From Haloechinothrix halophila YIM 93223 (GTDB lineage Bacteria; Actinomycetota; Actinomycetes; Mycobacteriales; Pseudonocardiaceae), in NCBI RefSeq assembly GCF_000504245.1, contig NZ_KI632509.1:4615502-4679501 (forward strand): 64,000 nt of DNA. Direction: 5' to 3'. This document shows, piece after piece, positions 43,527 through 51,172 of this stretch (within the stretch, counting starts at the first letter, position 1; every line of letters starts with the position of its first letter). A program made the position numbers and the translations under genes. The notes below the pieces were generated by a model that searched no databases, was not told the DNA's origin, and saw nothing but the letters and a program-made list of their open reading frames with translations.

Positions 43527-44558
43527 TCACCCAAGCACAGCCAGCGAGACGTAGCCGGTCGCGCCGATGAGCAGCGTCGCGCCCAGTCCGAGCAGCAACG
43601 CGCGCGGGCCGGTGCGCAACAGTGCCCGCAGCCGCACCCCGCAACCGAGGCCGAACAGGGCGCCCGCGAGCAGCAGCGAGGTGATCGTCGCCACGACGCC
43701 GAGCCCCGCATCCGGCACGATTCCGGTGCTGCGCACCCCGATCATGGCGAGGAATCCGAGCACGAACAGTGGCACCAGCGGCGGCCCGCGGCCAACTGTC
43801 GCGTGGTGCCGCCGTTCCCGCACGCTCATACCCGCCACCAGCGGGGCGAGCAGCACGACCCGGCTGAGTTTGACCACGGCCGCGGTGGCCACGGCCGCCG
43901 CACCGGCAGGCGATGCGGCCGCGACCACCTGCGCCACCTCGTGTACCGATACCCCTGCCCAGGCACCCAGCTCCTCGCTACCGAGTCCCAGTACCGGCCC
44001 GGCTAGCGGAACGGCGACGATGGCTAGACTCCCGTACAGCGTGACCAGCGCGATCGCGGTGGCGACGTCCGAGTCCTTGCGACGCACGACGCCTTCCATC
44101 GCCGCGATCGCCGACGCGCCGCAGATGGAGAAGCCGGTGGCGACCAGGATCGTCAGCCCGCGCGAGACCCCGAGCAGCCTGCCGAGCCACCACGTGCCTG
44201 TGAAGGTGACCGCGACGGTGAGCGCGATAGCCAGCAGCGTGCCCGCGCCGAGGCCGAGCACCTGATCGACGGCGAGCTGCAAGCCGAGCAGCACCACCCC
44301 GACGCGCAGCATCCGGCGGGTCGCCCACTCCAGCCCTGACCGGGCGAACGTCGGCAGCAACGGCGTGTTTCCGGCGAGCACGCCGAGAACGACGGCGACC
44401 GTGAGCGCGCTGAGCCCGGGAATCGCCGCGGCGGTAGCTGCCGACGCGGCGATTCCCGCACCCGCGACCAGCAGCCCCGGCAGCAGCCGACGCGGCGCAC
44501 GACCGGCCTGGCCGCGCGAGGGGGATGGAGCAGGCTGCGTGTCGTTGACGGTGGCCAT
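43527..44558 (-). CDS. YeiH-family putative sulfate/sulfite-type exporter
   Basis: A 343-residue integral membrane protein with about ten hydrophobic segments. Conserved parts are ALTVAVVLGVLAGN, LRVGVVLLGLQL, ATGFSICGASAIAAM and GAWAGVSVHEVAQVVAA, which identify the UPF0324/YeiH family. The transported substrate is unproven. The ATG at 44558 begins after the promoter shared with the divergent LysR gene, the same arrangement as yeiH-yeiE in enterobacteria (from memory), so the LysR protein probably controls it. Confidence 0.9.
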   Translation of the reverse strand: MATVNDTQPAPSPSRGQAGRAPRRLLPGLLVAGAGIAASAATAAAIPGLSALTVAVVLGVLAGNTPLLPTFARSGLEWATRRMLRVGVVLLGLQLAVDQVLGLGAGTLLAIALTVAVTFTGTWWLGRLLGVSRGLTILVATGFSICGASAIAAMEGVVRRKDSDVATAIALVTLYGSLAIVAVPLAGPVLGLGSEELGAWAGVSVHEVAQVVAAASPAGAAAVATAAVVKLSRVVLLAPLVAGMSVRERRHHATVGRGPPLVPLFVLGFLAMIGVRSTGIVPDAGLGVVATITSLLLAGALFGLGCGVRLRALLRTGPRALLLGLGATLLIGATGYVSLAVLG

Positions 44559-44629
44559 GGCTTCCACGGTCGGGGAACCAGGTGCGCTCCGGTAGCCGTC
44601 AATCGCGCATGAGGTCATACCCTGTGGCT

Positions 44630-45526
44630 ATGACAGCTGTGCCTGACCTGGAGTCGCTGCGGCTGCTCGTGCTTGTCGATGAGCTGGGCAGCATGGGAAA
44701 GGCCGCCGCCACGCTCGGTATCGCGCAGCCATCGGTGAGCAAGCGACTGACGACGCTGGAGCACAGGCTCGGGTTGATACTGGTGGACCGCACCCGGCGC
44801 GGCTCGGCGTTGACCCCGGCAGGCCGGGTGGTCTGCGGCTGGGCCCAGCGGGTACTCGGTGAGCTGGACGGCCTGCTGACCGGCGCCGAGGCGCTGCGCA
44901 CCCGGCGCGACGCGGAATTGCGGGTCGCCGCGAGCATGACCATCGCCGAACACCTGGTTCCGACGTGGATCGGCGAGTTACGCAAGAGCCAGCCGGAGCT
45001 CTACGTCGGACTGCGGGTGACCAACTCGGTGAACGTGGGCGAGTTGGTGCACAACGGCGAGGTTGACATCGGCTTCGTCGAATCGCCGTCGGCACCGGGC
45101 GGGTTGTCGACGAAGCGGGTCGCCACCGACCGGCTGAAGGTAGTGGTCGCGCCGTCGCATCCGCTCGCTCGGCGGCGCTCGCTGAGCACCGCCGAGCTCG
45201 CACGGGAAGGTCTTGTCGTGCGTGAGCCAGGGTCAGGCACCAGGGAGACACTGGAGCGCGCCCTGCGGCGCGCCGGCGTCGGGGAGTTAACCCCGCTGGT
45301 CGAACTCGGCTCGGCCGCAGCGGTACGCGGGGCTGTCATCGCGGGCACCGGACCAGCCGTGATGAGCGAACTGGCGGTCGCGGGTGATCTCGTCGAAGGA
45401 CGACTGGTGGCGGTGGAAGTGACGGATCTCGACCTGCGACGTACTTTCCGGGCGGTGTGGCCCGCGGGCCGCAAGGTGACTGGCCCCGCCGCGGAGTTGC
45501 TCGCCGTCGCGGCGGGAATGCGATGA
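44630..45526 (+). CDS. LysR-family transcriptional regulator
   Basis: A 298-residue regulator with an N-terminal winged helix (LESLRLLVLVDELGSMGKAA, IAQPSVSKRLTTLE) and a C-terminal periplasmic-binding-like effector domain (LRVAASMTIAEHLVP, GLRVTNSVNVGELVHNGEVD). It is divergent from the YeiH-family gene with 71 bp between the starts, typical for a LysR regulator and its target. By analogy with YeiE the effector might be a sulfur compound, but the sequence does not show this. Confidence 0.93.
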   Translation: MTAVPDLESLRLLVLVDELGSMGKAAATLGIAQPSVSKRLTTLEHRLGLILVDRTRRGSALTPAGRVVCGWAQRVLGELDGLLTGAEALRTRRDAELRVAASMTIAEHLVPTWIGELRKSQPELYVGLRVTNSVNVGELVHNGEVDIGFVESPSAPGGLSTKRVATDRLKVVVAPSHPLARRRSLSTAELAREGLVVREPGSGTRETLERALRRAGVGELTPLVELGSAAAVRGAVIAGTGPAVMSELAVAGDLVEGRLVAVEVTDLDLRRTFRAVWPAGRKVTGPAAELLAVAAGMR

Positions 45527-45717
45527 CGAGGGGAAAAATCTGTATCCATTCGAGGAAATTACGCGCCTGATGTCCAAATTAAGTCCCTTAGCATGGCTTG
45601 ACAGTCATTGCGATGAATACGTGAAACGTATCACTCACAAAACGCAGCGCTCATCGCACATGGGCGGCGAGCAATAGCATTTCGTGATCGCAACGGGCAA
45701 CTCGTCGCCCACATTCA

Positions 45718-45735
45718 TTTGTTCGGGTGAACAAA
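45718..45735. promoter_or_regulatory. 7-bp dyad tttgttc/gaacaaa
   Basis: Perfect inverted repeat with a 4-base centre in the long leader of the small secreted protein gene, about 190 bp before its start. It could be a binding site for a dimeric regulator. Confidence 0.35.
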
Positions 45736-45836
45736 ACAGATGCGTTGGGTGCACCTAGTGAATCCGCACGAGCTATCGTGAACCACTTTATTGTGATTAC
45801 ACGTCACGATCGATTGATGAGTATCGCACCGGCGTT

Positions 45837-45854
45837 CGAACGTAGGTACGTTCG
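45837..45854. promoter_or_regulatory. 18-bp palindrome, candidate operator
   Basis: cgaacgta and tacgttcg flank a 2-base centre, 70 bp upstream of the small secreted protein gene. The symmetry and position fit a repressor or activator site. The protein that binds it is unknown. Confidence 0.5.
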
Positions 45855-45923
45855 GTTTCGGGTAGGCAATACACATTGCCCCGGCCCAGATATGGATTCT
45901 CAACAAAGGAGAGTGCACCTACC

Positions 45924-46175
45924 ATGAAAAAGGTTGGATTCGTCGCCGCGTCAGCGATCGGCCTCTCGGTGATCTTCGGTGGCACCGCGCAGGCCGCGCC
46001 CGCGGAGAACAACGTCGATGTTCCGGGGGGCGACGACATCACCTACGCGGACGCCTTCCACACGTTCAACGAAGGCGGCGGCGCACTGGGTTACGGTGCT
46101 GCCTCACTCGTGTCGAGTGCCTACACCGGCATCGTGCTGACCCCGCATCTCGTCGCGGACTCCTTCGGGGACTAA
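45924..46175 (+). CDS. small secreted protein of unknown function
   Basis: An 83-residue preprotein. The N-terminus MKKVGFVAASAIGLSVIFGG with cleavage after AQA (about residue 24) is a clear Sec signal peptide, leaving about 59 residues. The mature part is acidic (ENNVDVPGGDDITY), then Gly/Ala-rich (NEGGGALGYGAASLV), without Cys. I do not recognise a family. A strong AAAGGAG precedes the ATG. The long AT-rich leader with palindromes suggests tight regulation, and a hairpin terminator follows, so it is a monocistronic unit. Confidence 0.8.
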   Translation: MKKVGFVAASAIGLSVIFGGTAQAAPAENNVDVPGGDDITYADAFHTFNEGGGALGYGAASLVSSAYTGIVLTPHLVADSFGD

Positions 46176-46192
46176 GACGACCTGACGACGCA

Positions 46193-46216
46193 GGCCCCGG
46201 CTTTCGAGCCGGGGCC
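46193..46216 (+). terminator. hairpin terminator after the small secreted protein
   Basis: Perfect 10-bp arms ggccccggct and agccggggcc around a TTCG loop, 17 bp past the stop codon. Confidence 0.85.
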
Positions 46217-46286
46217 CGCGTCGCGTTTGGCATCTCGCCGCATCGAGTGCCCCAGCTGAACCGCCGACACAGGTACGTTAGAGCTC

Positions 46287-47120
46287 ATGGCTGAGATTCC
46301 CACGATCACTTTGAACAACGGCGTCAACATGCCGCAGGTCGGTCTCGGCGTGTTCCAGGTCCCGAGCGAGCAGACCCGCGCCGCCGTGACCAGCGCGCTT
46401 GAGGCTGGATATCGCAGCATCGACACTGCGGCGGTCTATGGCAACGAGGCCGAGGTCGGCGAGGCCATCGCGCAGTCGGGCATCGCGCGCGACGAACTGT
46501 TCGTCACCACCAAGCTGTGGAACTCCAACCAGGGATACGACGAGACGGCGCGCGCGTTCGAGAAGAGCCTGAGCAAGCTCGGCATGGACTACGTCGACCT
46601 GTACCTGATCCACTGGCCGGTCCCGGAGTACGGCCGCTACCGCGACACGTGGCGCGCGTTCGAAAAGCTGCACGCCGACGGCACGGTCCGCGCGATCGGC
46701 GTCTCCAACTTCAAACCGCATCACCTCGACCGGCTCGCCGAGAGCAGTGACGTCGTGCCCGCGGTGAACCAGATCGAACTGCACCCCTACCTGCAGCAAG
46801 CCGAGTCGCGGCAGTACCACGCTGAGCACGGCATCGTCACCGAGGCCTGGGCCCCGATCGGCCAGGGCGGTGGCCTGCTGGAGGACGCGACGATCGCGCG
46901 GCTCGCCGACAAGCACGGCCGCACCCCGGCGCAGATCGTGCTGCGCTGGCACCTGCAGCTGGGCAACGTGGTGATCCCGAAGTCGGTCACGCCGTCGCGG
47001 ATCAGGCAGAACCTGGACCTGTTCGGGTTCAGCCTCGATGACGACGACATGGCCGCCATCGGCGGCGTGAACCGCGACGAGCGCATCGGACCGGACCCGG
47101 ACACGATGAATATTCGCTAA
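46287..47120 (+). CDS. aldo/keto reductase (2,5-diketogluconate reductase type)
   Basis: A 277-residue NADPH-dependent reductase of the AKR5 type. Catalytic residues sit in the usual places: Asp in GYRSIDTAAVYGNE (Asp and Tyr), Lys in FVTTKLWN and His in YLIHWPVP. The cofactor end has VVIPKSVTPSRIRQN. Likely substrates are small aldehydes, methylglyoxal or keto sugars; the natural one is not evident. A long hairpin terminator follows, shared with the convergent thioredoxin gene. Confidence 0.93.
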   Translation: MAEIPTITLNNGVNMPQVGLGVFQVPSEQTRAAVTSALEAGYRSIDTAAVYGNEAEVGEAIAQSGIARDELFVTTKLWNSNQGYDETARAFEKSLSKLGMDYVDLYLIHWPVPEYGRYRDTWRAFEKLHADGTVRAIGVSNFKPHHLDRLAESSDVVPAVNQIELHPYLQQAESRQYHAEHGIVTEAWAPIGQGGGLLEDATIARLADKHGRTPAQIVLRWHLQLGNVVIPKSVTPSRIRQNLDLFGFSLDDDDMAAIGGVNRDERIGPDPDTMNIR

Positions 47121-47156
47121 ACACTATTGAACTGAACACTATCGAGCTGAACATTT

Positions 47157-47201
47157 TGAAGGGCGCCGTACTAGTGACTCGCACTAGTACGGCGCCCTTC
47201 A
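47157..47201. terminator. perfect 20-bp-arm hairpin between aldo/keto reductase and thioredoxin
   Basis: Arms tgaagggcgccgtactagtg (47157-47176) and cactagtacggcgcccttca (47182-47201), loop of 5. It lies between convergent genes and ends with cttca/tgaag, so it can stop transcription from both sides. Confidence 0.9.
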
Positions 47202-47241
47202 TGGCACCAACCGCCGCACGCCAGGCTCCTGTCCGGCGGGC

Positions 47242-47601
47242 TTACTGCTCCTGAGAGATCTTCTCCCGAACCTCGTCCATGTCAACCTGGCCGATTTTCT
47301 CGATCAGCTCGTCCAGCTGCGGCGCCGACAGCGCACCCGGCTGCGCGTAGAGCACGACGCCGTCACGCGCGGCCATCACGGTGGGGATCGACGAGATCCC
47401 GAACGCCTGCGCGATCTCCGGCTGCGCCTCGGTGTCGACCTTGCCGAACGTGATGTCCGGGTTGTTCTCCGCAGCTTGCTCGAACACCGGCGCGAACGTC
47501 CGGCATGGCCCGCACCACGAAGCCCAGAAGTCGACCAGCACGGTGCCTTCCGCGCTCACGATGTCGTTGAAGTTGTCCTGGGTCAGTTCGACCGTAGCCA
47601 C
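47242..47601 (-). CDS. trxA: thioredoxin
   Basis: Small dithiol reductase of 119 residues with the active site WASWCGPCR, the cis-Pro in SSIPTVMAAR and the usual start VELTQDNFNDIV. GTG at 47601 has AAGGAG seven bases upstream. It resembles mycobacterial TrxC-type thioredoxins but has a slightly longer acidic C-terminus (DMDEVREKISQEQ). No thioredoxin reductase is adjacent, so it may be a second thioredoxin of the genome. Confidence 0.92.
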   Translation of the reverse strand: MATVELTQDNFNDIVSAEGTVLVDFWASWCGPCRTFAPVFEQAAENNPDITFGKVDTEAQPEIAQAFGISSIPTVMAARDGVVLYAQPGALSAPQLDELIEKIGQVDMDEVREKISQEQ

Positions 47602-47870
47602 ATCGGCTCCTTCCTTGTGAAGACCCCGTCCGGTATGCACAACACCGCGCGCACCACTGTTGTTCCGCTGCCACGCAACCGGTTGTGAACGCCCGTACGG
47701 ATCAACATCAACGAGGCAAACGGCCCAATGTTGGACACTGCAAGGTGACCAAGGTCACGCGGCCGTGACACCGCCGTTGCCAGTTCGTAATCTAAGCGCG
47801 CTCTTGCGGTGATGGGGCGCAAGAACGCACGTTCCCGCGCTCGAACTCACCGCAAAGGATGACGTTAGGC

Positions 47871-48584
47871 ATGGCTGGTCGACATCGCGCTACCACCCCA
47901 TCACGTACGAGGCCGATCGCCATCGGCGTCATCGCGGTCGCCATGCTCGGCGCGACGTTCTGGCTGGTCAGCAGCCTGGGCGCCGGCGCGGGCGACCAAG
48001 CGATCTCGGCCGCGACGTTTCGCGGCCCTTCGATCGCACCACCAAGCACCAGCACGACGACCACATCGACCACGACATCGTCTACGCCCAGCGCCACGCC
48101 AACCCCGACGACCACGCGGCGAAGCACGTCCCGACCCAGCAAACCGAAGCCGCGGCCGACGAGCAAGAGCCCGAAGCCGACCCAGCGCACACACTCGCCG
48201 ACGACGCCTCCTCCGCCACCCCCAACGTCCTGCTCAACCACGTTGGACGGCACCCAGCCTCATGTGGCGCAGGTCGGCAACCACCTGCTCGGCCGGTTCG
48301 ACGTCAGTTCGGTGATCGGCAATGCGGCGCGGTCCGGTGCCAGCGATCACCCCGAAGGGCTCGCGCTCGACTTCATGGTCTCGACGCCGACCGGCGACGC
48401 GCTGGCCAGCTACGTGTTGAACAACCAGGCACGGTTCGGCGTCAAATACGTGATCTGGCGGCAGCGCTACAACGACGGTGGCGGCTGGTCGATGATGTCC
48501 GACCGTGGCAGCGCCACCGCCAACCACTACGACCACGTGCACCTGTCATTTCACTCGGGCGTGAGCGTCGACGTCACGTGCTGA
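47871..48584 (+). CDS. secreted or anchored protein with Thr/Ser/Pro linker and M15-like C-terminal domain
   Basis: A 237-residue exported protein. A hydrophobic helix near residues 17-38 (IAIGVIAVAMLGATFWLVSS) serves as signal anchor. Residues about 55-120 form a Ser/Thr/Pro linker (TSTTTTSTTTSSTP, then PSKPKPRPTSKSPKP). The C-terminal 115 residues start and end with Cys and contain SDHPEGLALDF and HYDHVHLSF; the His-Asp and His-x-His pattern resembles M15/VanY-like cell-wall peptidases. Cell-wall cleavage is inferred. ATG at 47871 is preferred; 47859 is possible. It is divergent from thioredoxin. Confidence 0.78.
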   Translation: MAGRHRATTPSRTRPIAIGVIAVAMLGATFWLVSSLGAGAGDQAISAATFRGPSIAPPSTSTTTTSTTTSSTPSATPTPTTTRRSTSRPSKPKPRPTSKSPKPTQRTHSPTTPPPPPPTSCSTTLDGTQPHVAQVGNHLLGRFDVSSVIGNAARSGASDHPEGLALDFMVSTPTGDALASYVLNNQARFGVKYVIWRQRYNDGGGWSMMSDRGSATANHYDHVHLSFHSGVSVDVTC

Positions 48585-48731
48585 GTGTCGTGACGGGCTT
48601 CGTTACCTCGCTCGGCGTTGCGGCGACGTCCATGACGGCATCCGCCCAACCCCGGCAGGATGACACCATCTACACAAGCGTCTAACGTGGTGCGCAACGG
48701 AGCCAGTCAGGCACACGCCGGAGGCACGAGC

Positions 48732-50249
48732 ATGACGCAGTCCGAGCAGGCACCAGCACCCACCGCCGAGCGCGTCGAGCACGTTGAGGTCCTCATCGTC
48801 GGAGCGGGACTGTCCGGCGTCGGCGCCGCGTGCCACCTGAAGCGAACGCTGCCGCACAAGACGTTCACCATCCTGGAGGCACGCGAGTCGCTGGGCGGCA
48901 CCTGGGATCTGTTCCGCTACCCCGGCATCCGGTCCGACTCCGACATGTTCACGCTCGGCTACCGGTTCAAACCATGGCCCGAGCGCGAGGCGATCGCTGA
49001 TGGCCCGTCGATCCTGCGCTACGTCGCCAACACCGCCCGCGAGTACGGCGTCGACAAGCATATCCGTTACCAGCACCGCGTGGTGCGAGCGGAATGGTCG
49101 AGCGCCGACGCACGCTGGCTGGTCACCGCCGAGCGCACCGACACCGGCGAGCTCGTCCAGTTCAGCTGTGGGTTCCTCTTTACCTGCAGCGGCTACTACC
49201 GCTATGACCAGGGCTACTCTCCCGAGTTCCCCGGCAGCGAGCGGTTCACCGGCCAACTCGTGCACCCGCAGCACTGGCCAGACCATCTCGACTACGCGGG
49301 CAAGCGGGTCGTCGTGATCGGCAGCGGCGCCACCGCCGTCACGCTGGTGCCCGCGATGGCCGAGGATGCCGCGCACGTGACGATGTTGCAGCGTTCGCCC
49401 ACCTACATCATCACCATCCCCGGCACCGACGCGATCGCCAACGGTCTGCGACGACTACTGCCCGATATGGCGGCCTACCGGCTCACTCGCTGGAAGAACG
49501 TGCTGCTGCAGGTCGGCATCTACCAGCTCAGCCGCCGACGTCCGAAGCTGGTGCGCTCGTTGTTGCGCAAGATGCTGCGGATGCAACTGCCGTCCGGCTA
49601 CGACATCGACACCCACTTCAACCCGCGCTACAACCCGTGGGAGCAGCGGCTCTGCCTGGTGCCTGACGGCGACCTGTTCAAGGCGCTCAGCAAGGGCAGC
49701 GCGTCGATTGTCACCGACACCATCGACACCTTCACCGAGCACGGCGTCCGGCTGTCCTCTGGCGAGGAACTGGCCGCGGACATCATCATCACGGCGACCG
49801 GACTGAACCTGCTGCCATTCGGCGGGATCGAGCTCGTCGTGGACGGCGAGCCGGTTCACTTGCCGGACACCCTGGCGTACAAGGGCGTGATGCTGTCCGA
49901 CGTGCCGAACTTCGCCTACGTGATGGGCTACACCAACGCCTCGTGGACGCTCAAGGCGGACCTCGCGTGCGAATATGTCTGCCGCTTGCTGGCGCATATG
50001 GAGGCCAACGGCTACGACCGCTGCGTCCCCGAACGGGAGTCCGGCGTCGGCGAGGCGCCGTTCGTCGACCTGGCGGCGGGCTACATCCTGCGCTCGCTGG
50101 ACAAACTCCCCAAGCAGGGCACGATTGCGCCGTGGAAGCTACGGATGAACCACCTGCGCGACACGCTCACACTGCGCTACGGTCCGATCGAGGACCGGGT
50201 GTTGTCGTTTCGGCGCGTGCGGGATCGGCGTAAGGCGGGTGCCGCATAG
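48732..50249 (+). CDS. ethA: flavin-containing monooxygenase, EthA-like (Baeyer-Villiger type)
   Basis: FAD/NADPH monooxygenase of 505 residues. It has the FAD site VGAGLSGVGAACHL, the ESLGGTWDLFRYPGIRSDSDM segment, the NADPH site VVVIGSGATAVTLVPAM and IIITATGLN. The GYTNASWTLKADL and SLDELPKQG-like (SLDKLPKQG) segments match mycobacterial EthA closely (from memory), the enzyme that activates ethionamide and oxidises ketones. The ATG at 48732 precedes MTQSEQ; the frame is open to 48660. No TetR repressor like EthR is encoded next to it. Confidence 0.92.
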   Translation: MTQSEQAPAPTAERVEHVEVLIVGAGLSGVGAACHLKRTLPHKTFTILEARESLGGTWDLFRYPGIRSDSDMFTLGYRFKPWPEREAIADGPSILRYVANTAREYGVDKHIRYQHRVVRAEWSSADARWLVTAERTDTGELVQFSCGFLFTCSGYYRYDQGYSPEFPGSERFTGQLVHPQHWPDHLDYAGKRVVVIGSGATAVTLVPAMAEDAAHVTMLQRSPTYIITIPGTDAIANGLRRLLPDMAAYRLTRWKNVLLQVGIYQLSRRRPKLVRSLLRKMLRMQLPSGYDIDTHFNPRYNPWEQRLCLVPDGDLFKALSKGSASIVTDTIDTFTEHGVRLSSGEELAADIIITATGLNLLPFGGIELVVDGEPVHLPDTLAYKGVMLSDVPNFAYVMGYTNASWTLKADLACEYVCRLLAHMEANGYDRCVPERESGVGEAPFVDLAAGYILRSLDKLPKQGTIAPWKLRMNHLRDTLTLRYGPIEDRVLSFRRVRDRRKAGAA

Positions 50250-50288
50250 CGGCGGCGCGTGGGTTGGCGCCCTTTGACGCCGTGGGCG

Positions 50289-50594
50289 TCAGGTGTCGGC
50301 GTTGTCCGGTGTGGGCTCCGTCGTGCGCCCCAGGGTGCGGACGATCGCGCTGGTCGCGCGGTTAATCTGGACCGTGATCGCCTTGACCGCGAGCCACGCG
50401 ATCGCTAAAAACAGCGCGCCGTAGAACAGCGGCGTCGCGGCACCCGACGAGTCGCTGAACAGCGCCGTGATGGCGCCGACGACCAGCGCCAGTCCGAAGA
50501 GGACGAACGCGGAGTACCCGATCCGCGTGATGTACTCGTTCCGTTCGTACAACACCGACAGCTCATCGACCGCATGCTTGTGGTTCGGCTTCAC
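50289..50594 (-). CDS. small two-helix membrane protein
   Basis: A 101-residue protein: a basic-acidic N-terminus (KPNHKHAVDELSVLYERNEYIT), two hydrophobic helices (IGYSAFVLFGLALVVGAITALF and PLFYGALFLAIAWLAV) and a charged tail (TTEPTPDNADT). The GTG at 50594 has AGGAGGGG upstream, a good site. Function unknown. It is convergent with the ethA-like gene and divergent from the antitoxin fragment. Confidence 0.7.
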   Translation of the reverse strand: MKPNHKHAVDELSVLYERNEYITRIGYSAFVLFGLALVVGAITALFSDSSGAATPLFYGALFLAIAWLAVKAITVQINRATSAIVRTLGRTTEPTPDNADT

Positions 50595-50724
50595 CAGGTC
50601 CCCTCCTGTCGCGCCAGCTTCGCCATGGGCAGGGCGCACATTACCGAAGTATCGGGCCGCTGCGGACGGTGAGCCATGCAGAAATGTGCGAGCAGAAGGT
50701 GTGCGTTGGGAGCACAATGCTGGC

Positions 50725-50962
50725 ATGGCTACCTTGCACATCTACGGCGTCTCCGACGACGCGGTGACGACTCTCAAGGTGCGAGCGGCCCGTGCGGGGC
50801 AATCCCTTCAGACATACGTTCGCCGCATCCTCGAAGCCGAGGCAGAAGCGTTGACGCCAGAGGAAGCCGCTGACCGCGCACAGCACTATCGCCGAACGGT
50901 CGTCGGTCACCGCTGACGACGTCGTGCAGGCGATCACGGACATGCGCGAGGCCCGAGGGTGA
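50725..50962 (+). pseudogene. frameshifted FitA-like antitoxin
   Basis: ATG at 50725 opens a ribbon-helix-helix antitoxin of the FitA/VapB type: MATLHIYGVSDDAVTTLKVR, then GQSLQTYVRRILEAEAEALT. The original frame ends at 50916 after RTVVGHR. Reading one base later from 50882 gives STIAERSSVTADDVVQAITDMREARG, which is what the C-terminus of such antitoxins looks like, and stops at 50962. So one base appears to have been gained or lost near 50880. The expected PIN-domain toxin is absent: the GTG overlapping that stop opens only seven codons. Confidence 0.65.
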
Positions 50963-51038
50963 CCCTGTCCGGCACGTCCTGAGTTCACCGAGCCCGCGAG
51001 GTCTTAGACGGCATGCCATCCGCGTGACAGCGCGTCGC

Positions 51039-51164
51039 GAACGTCGAACACGACGTCCTGAGCGCAGGACACGGCGTCACGAATGCCGAACATGCCATCG
51101 GGAATGCAGGACATAACGTTCTGAGCGCAGGACACAACGTTGGGAGCGGGGGACACGGCGCGGC
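51039..51164. repeat. six tandem 21-bp repeats
   Basis: Units start at 51039, 51060, 51081, 51102, 51123 and 51144, each 21 bp, with a consensus close to gagcgcaggacacaacgttct. They lie between the decayed antitoxin and the 3' end of the glpD-like gene. A minus-strand frame through them gives a Cys-Pro-Ala-Leu-Arg-Thr repeat, which is a by-product of the 21-bp period. Confidence 0.85.
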
Positions 51165-51172
51165 CACGGTGC

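Larger units (their letters stand above)
45527..45923. other. AT-richer regulatory region before the small secreted protein
   Basis: About 400 bp of lower GC than the surrounding genes with no supported coding frame. It holds two dyads: tttgttc-gggt-gaacaaa (45718-45735) and cgaacgta-gg-tacgttcg (45837-45854). These are described separately as a candidate operator and a weaker site. Confidence 0.55.

Noticed and set aside
50985-51167. Minus-strand frame giving a repeated Cys-Pro-Ala-Leu-Arg-Thr peptide
   Set aside because: The periodic peptide is a by-product of the 21-bp DNA repeat; no ribosome binding site or domain supports it.
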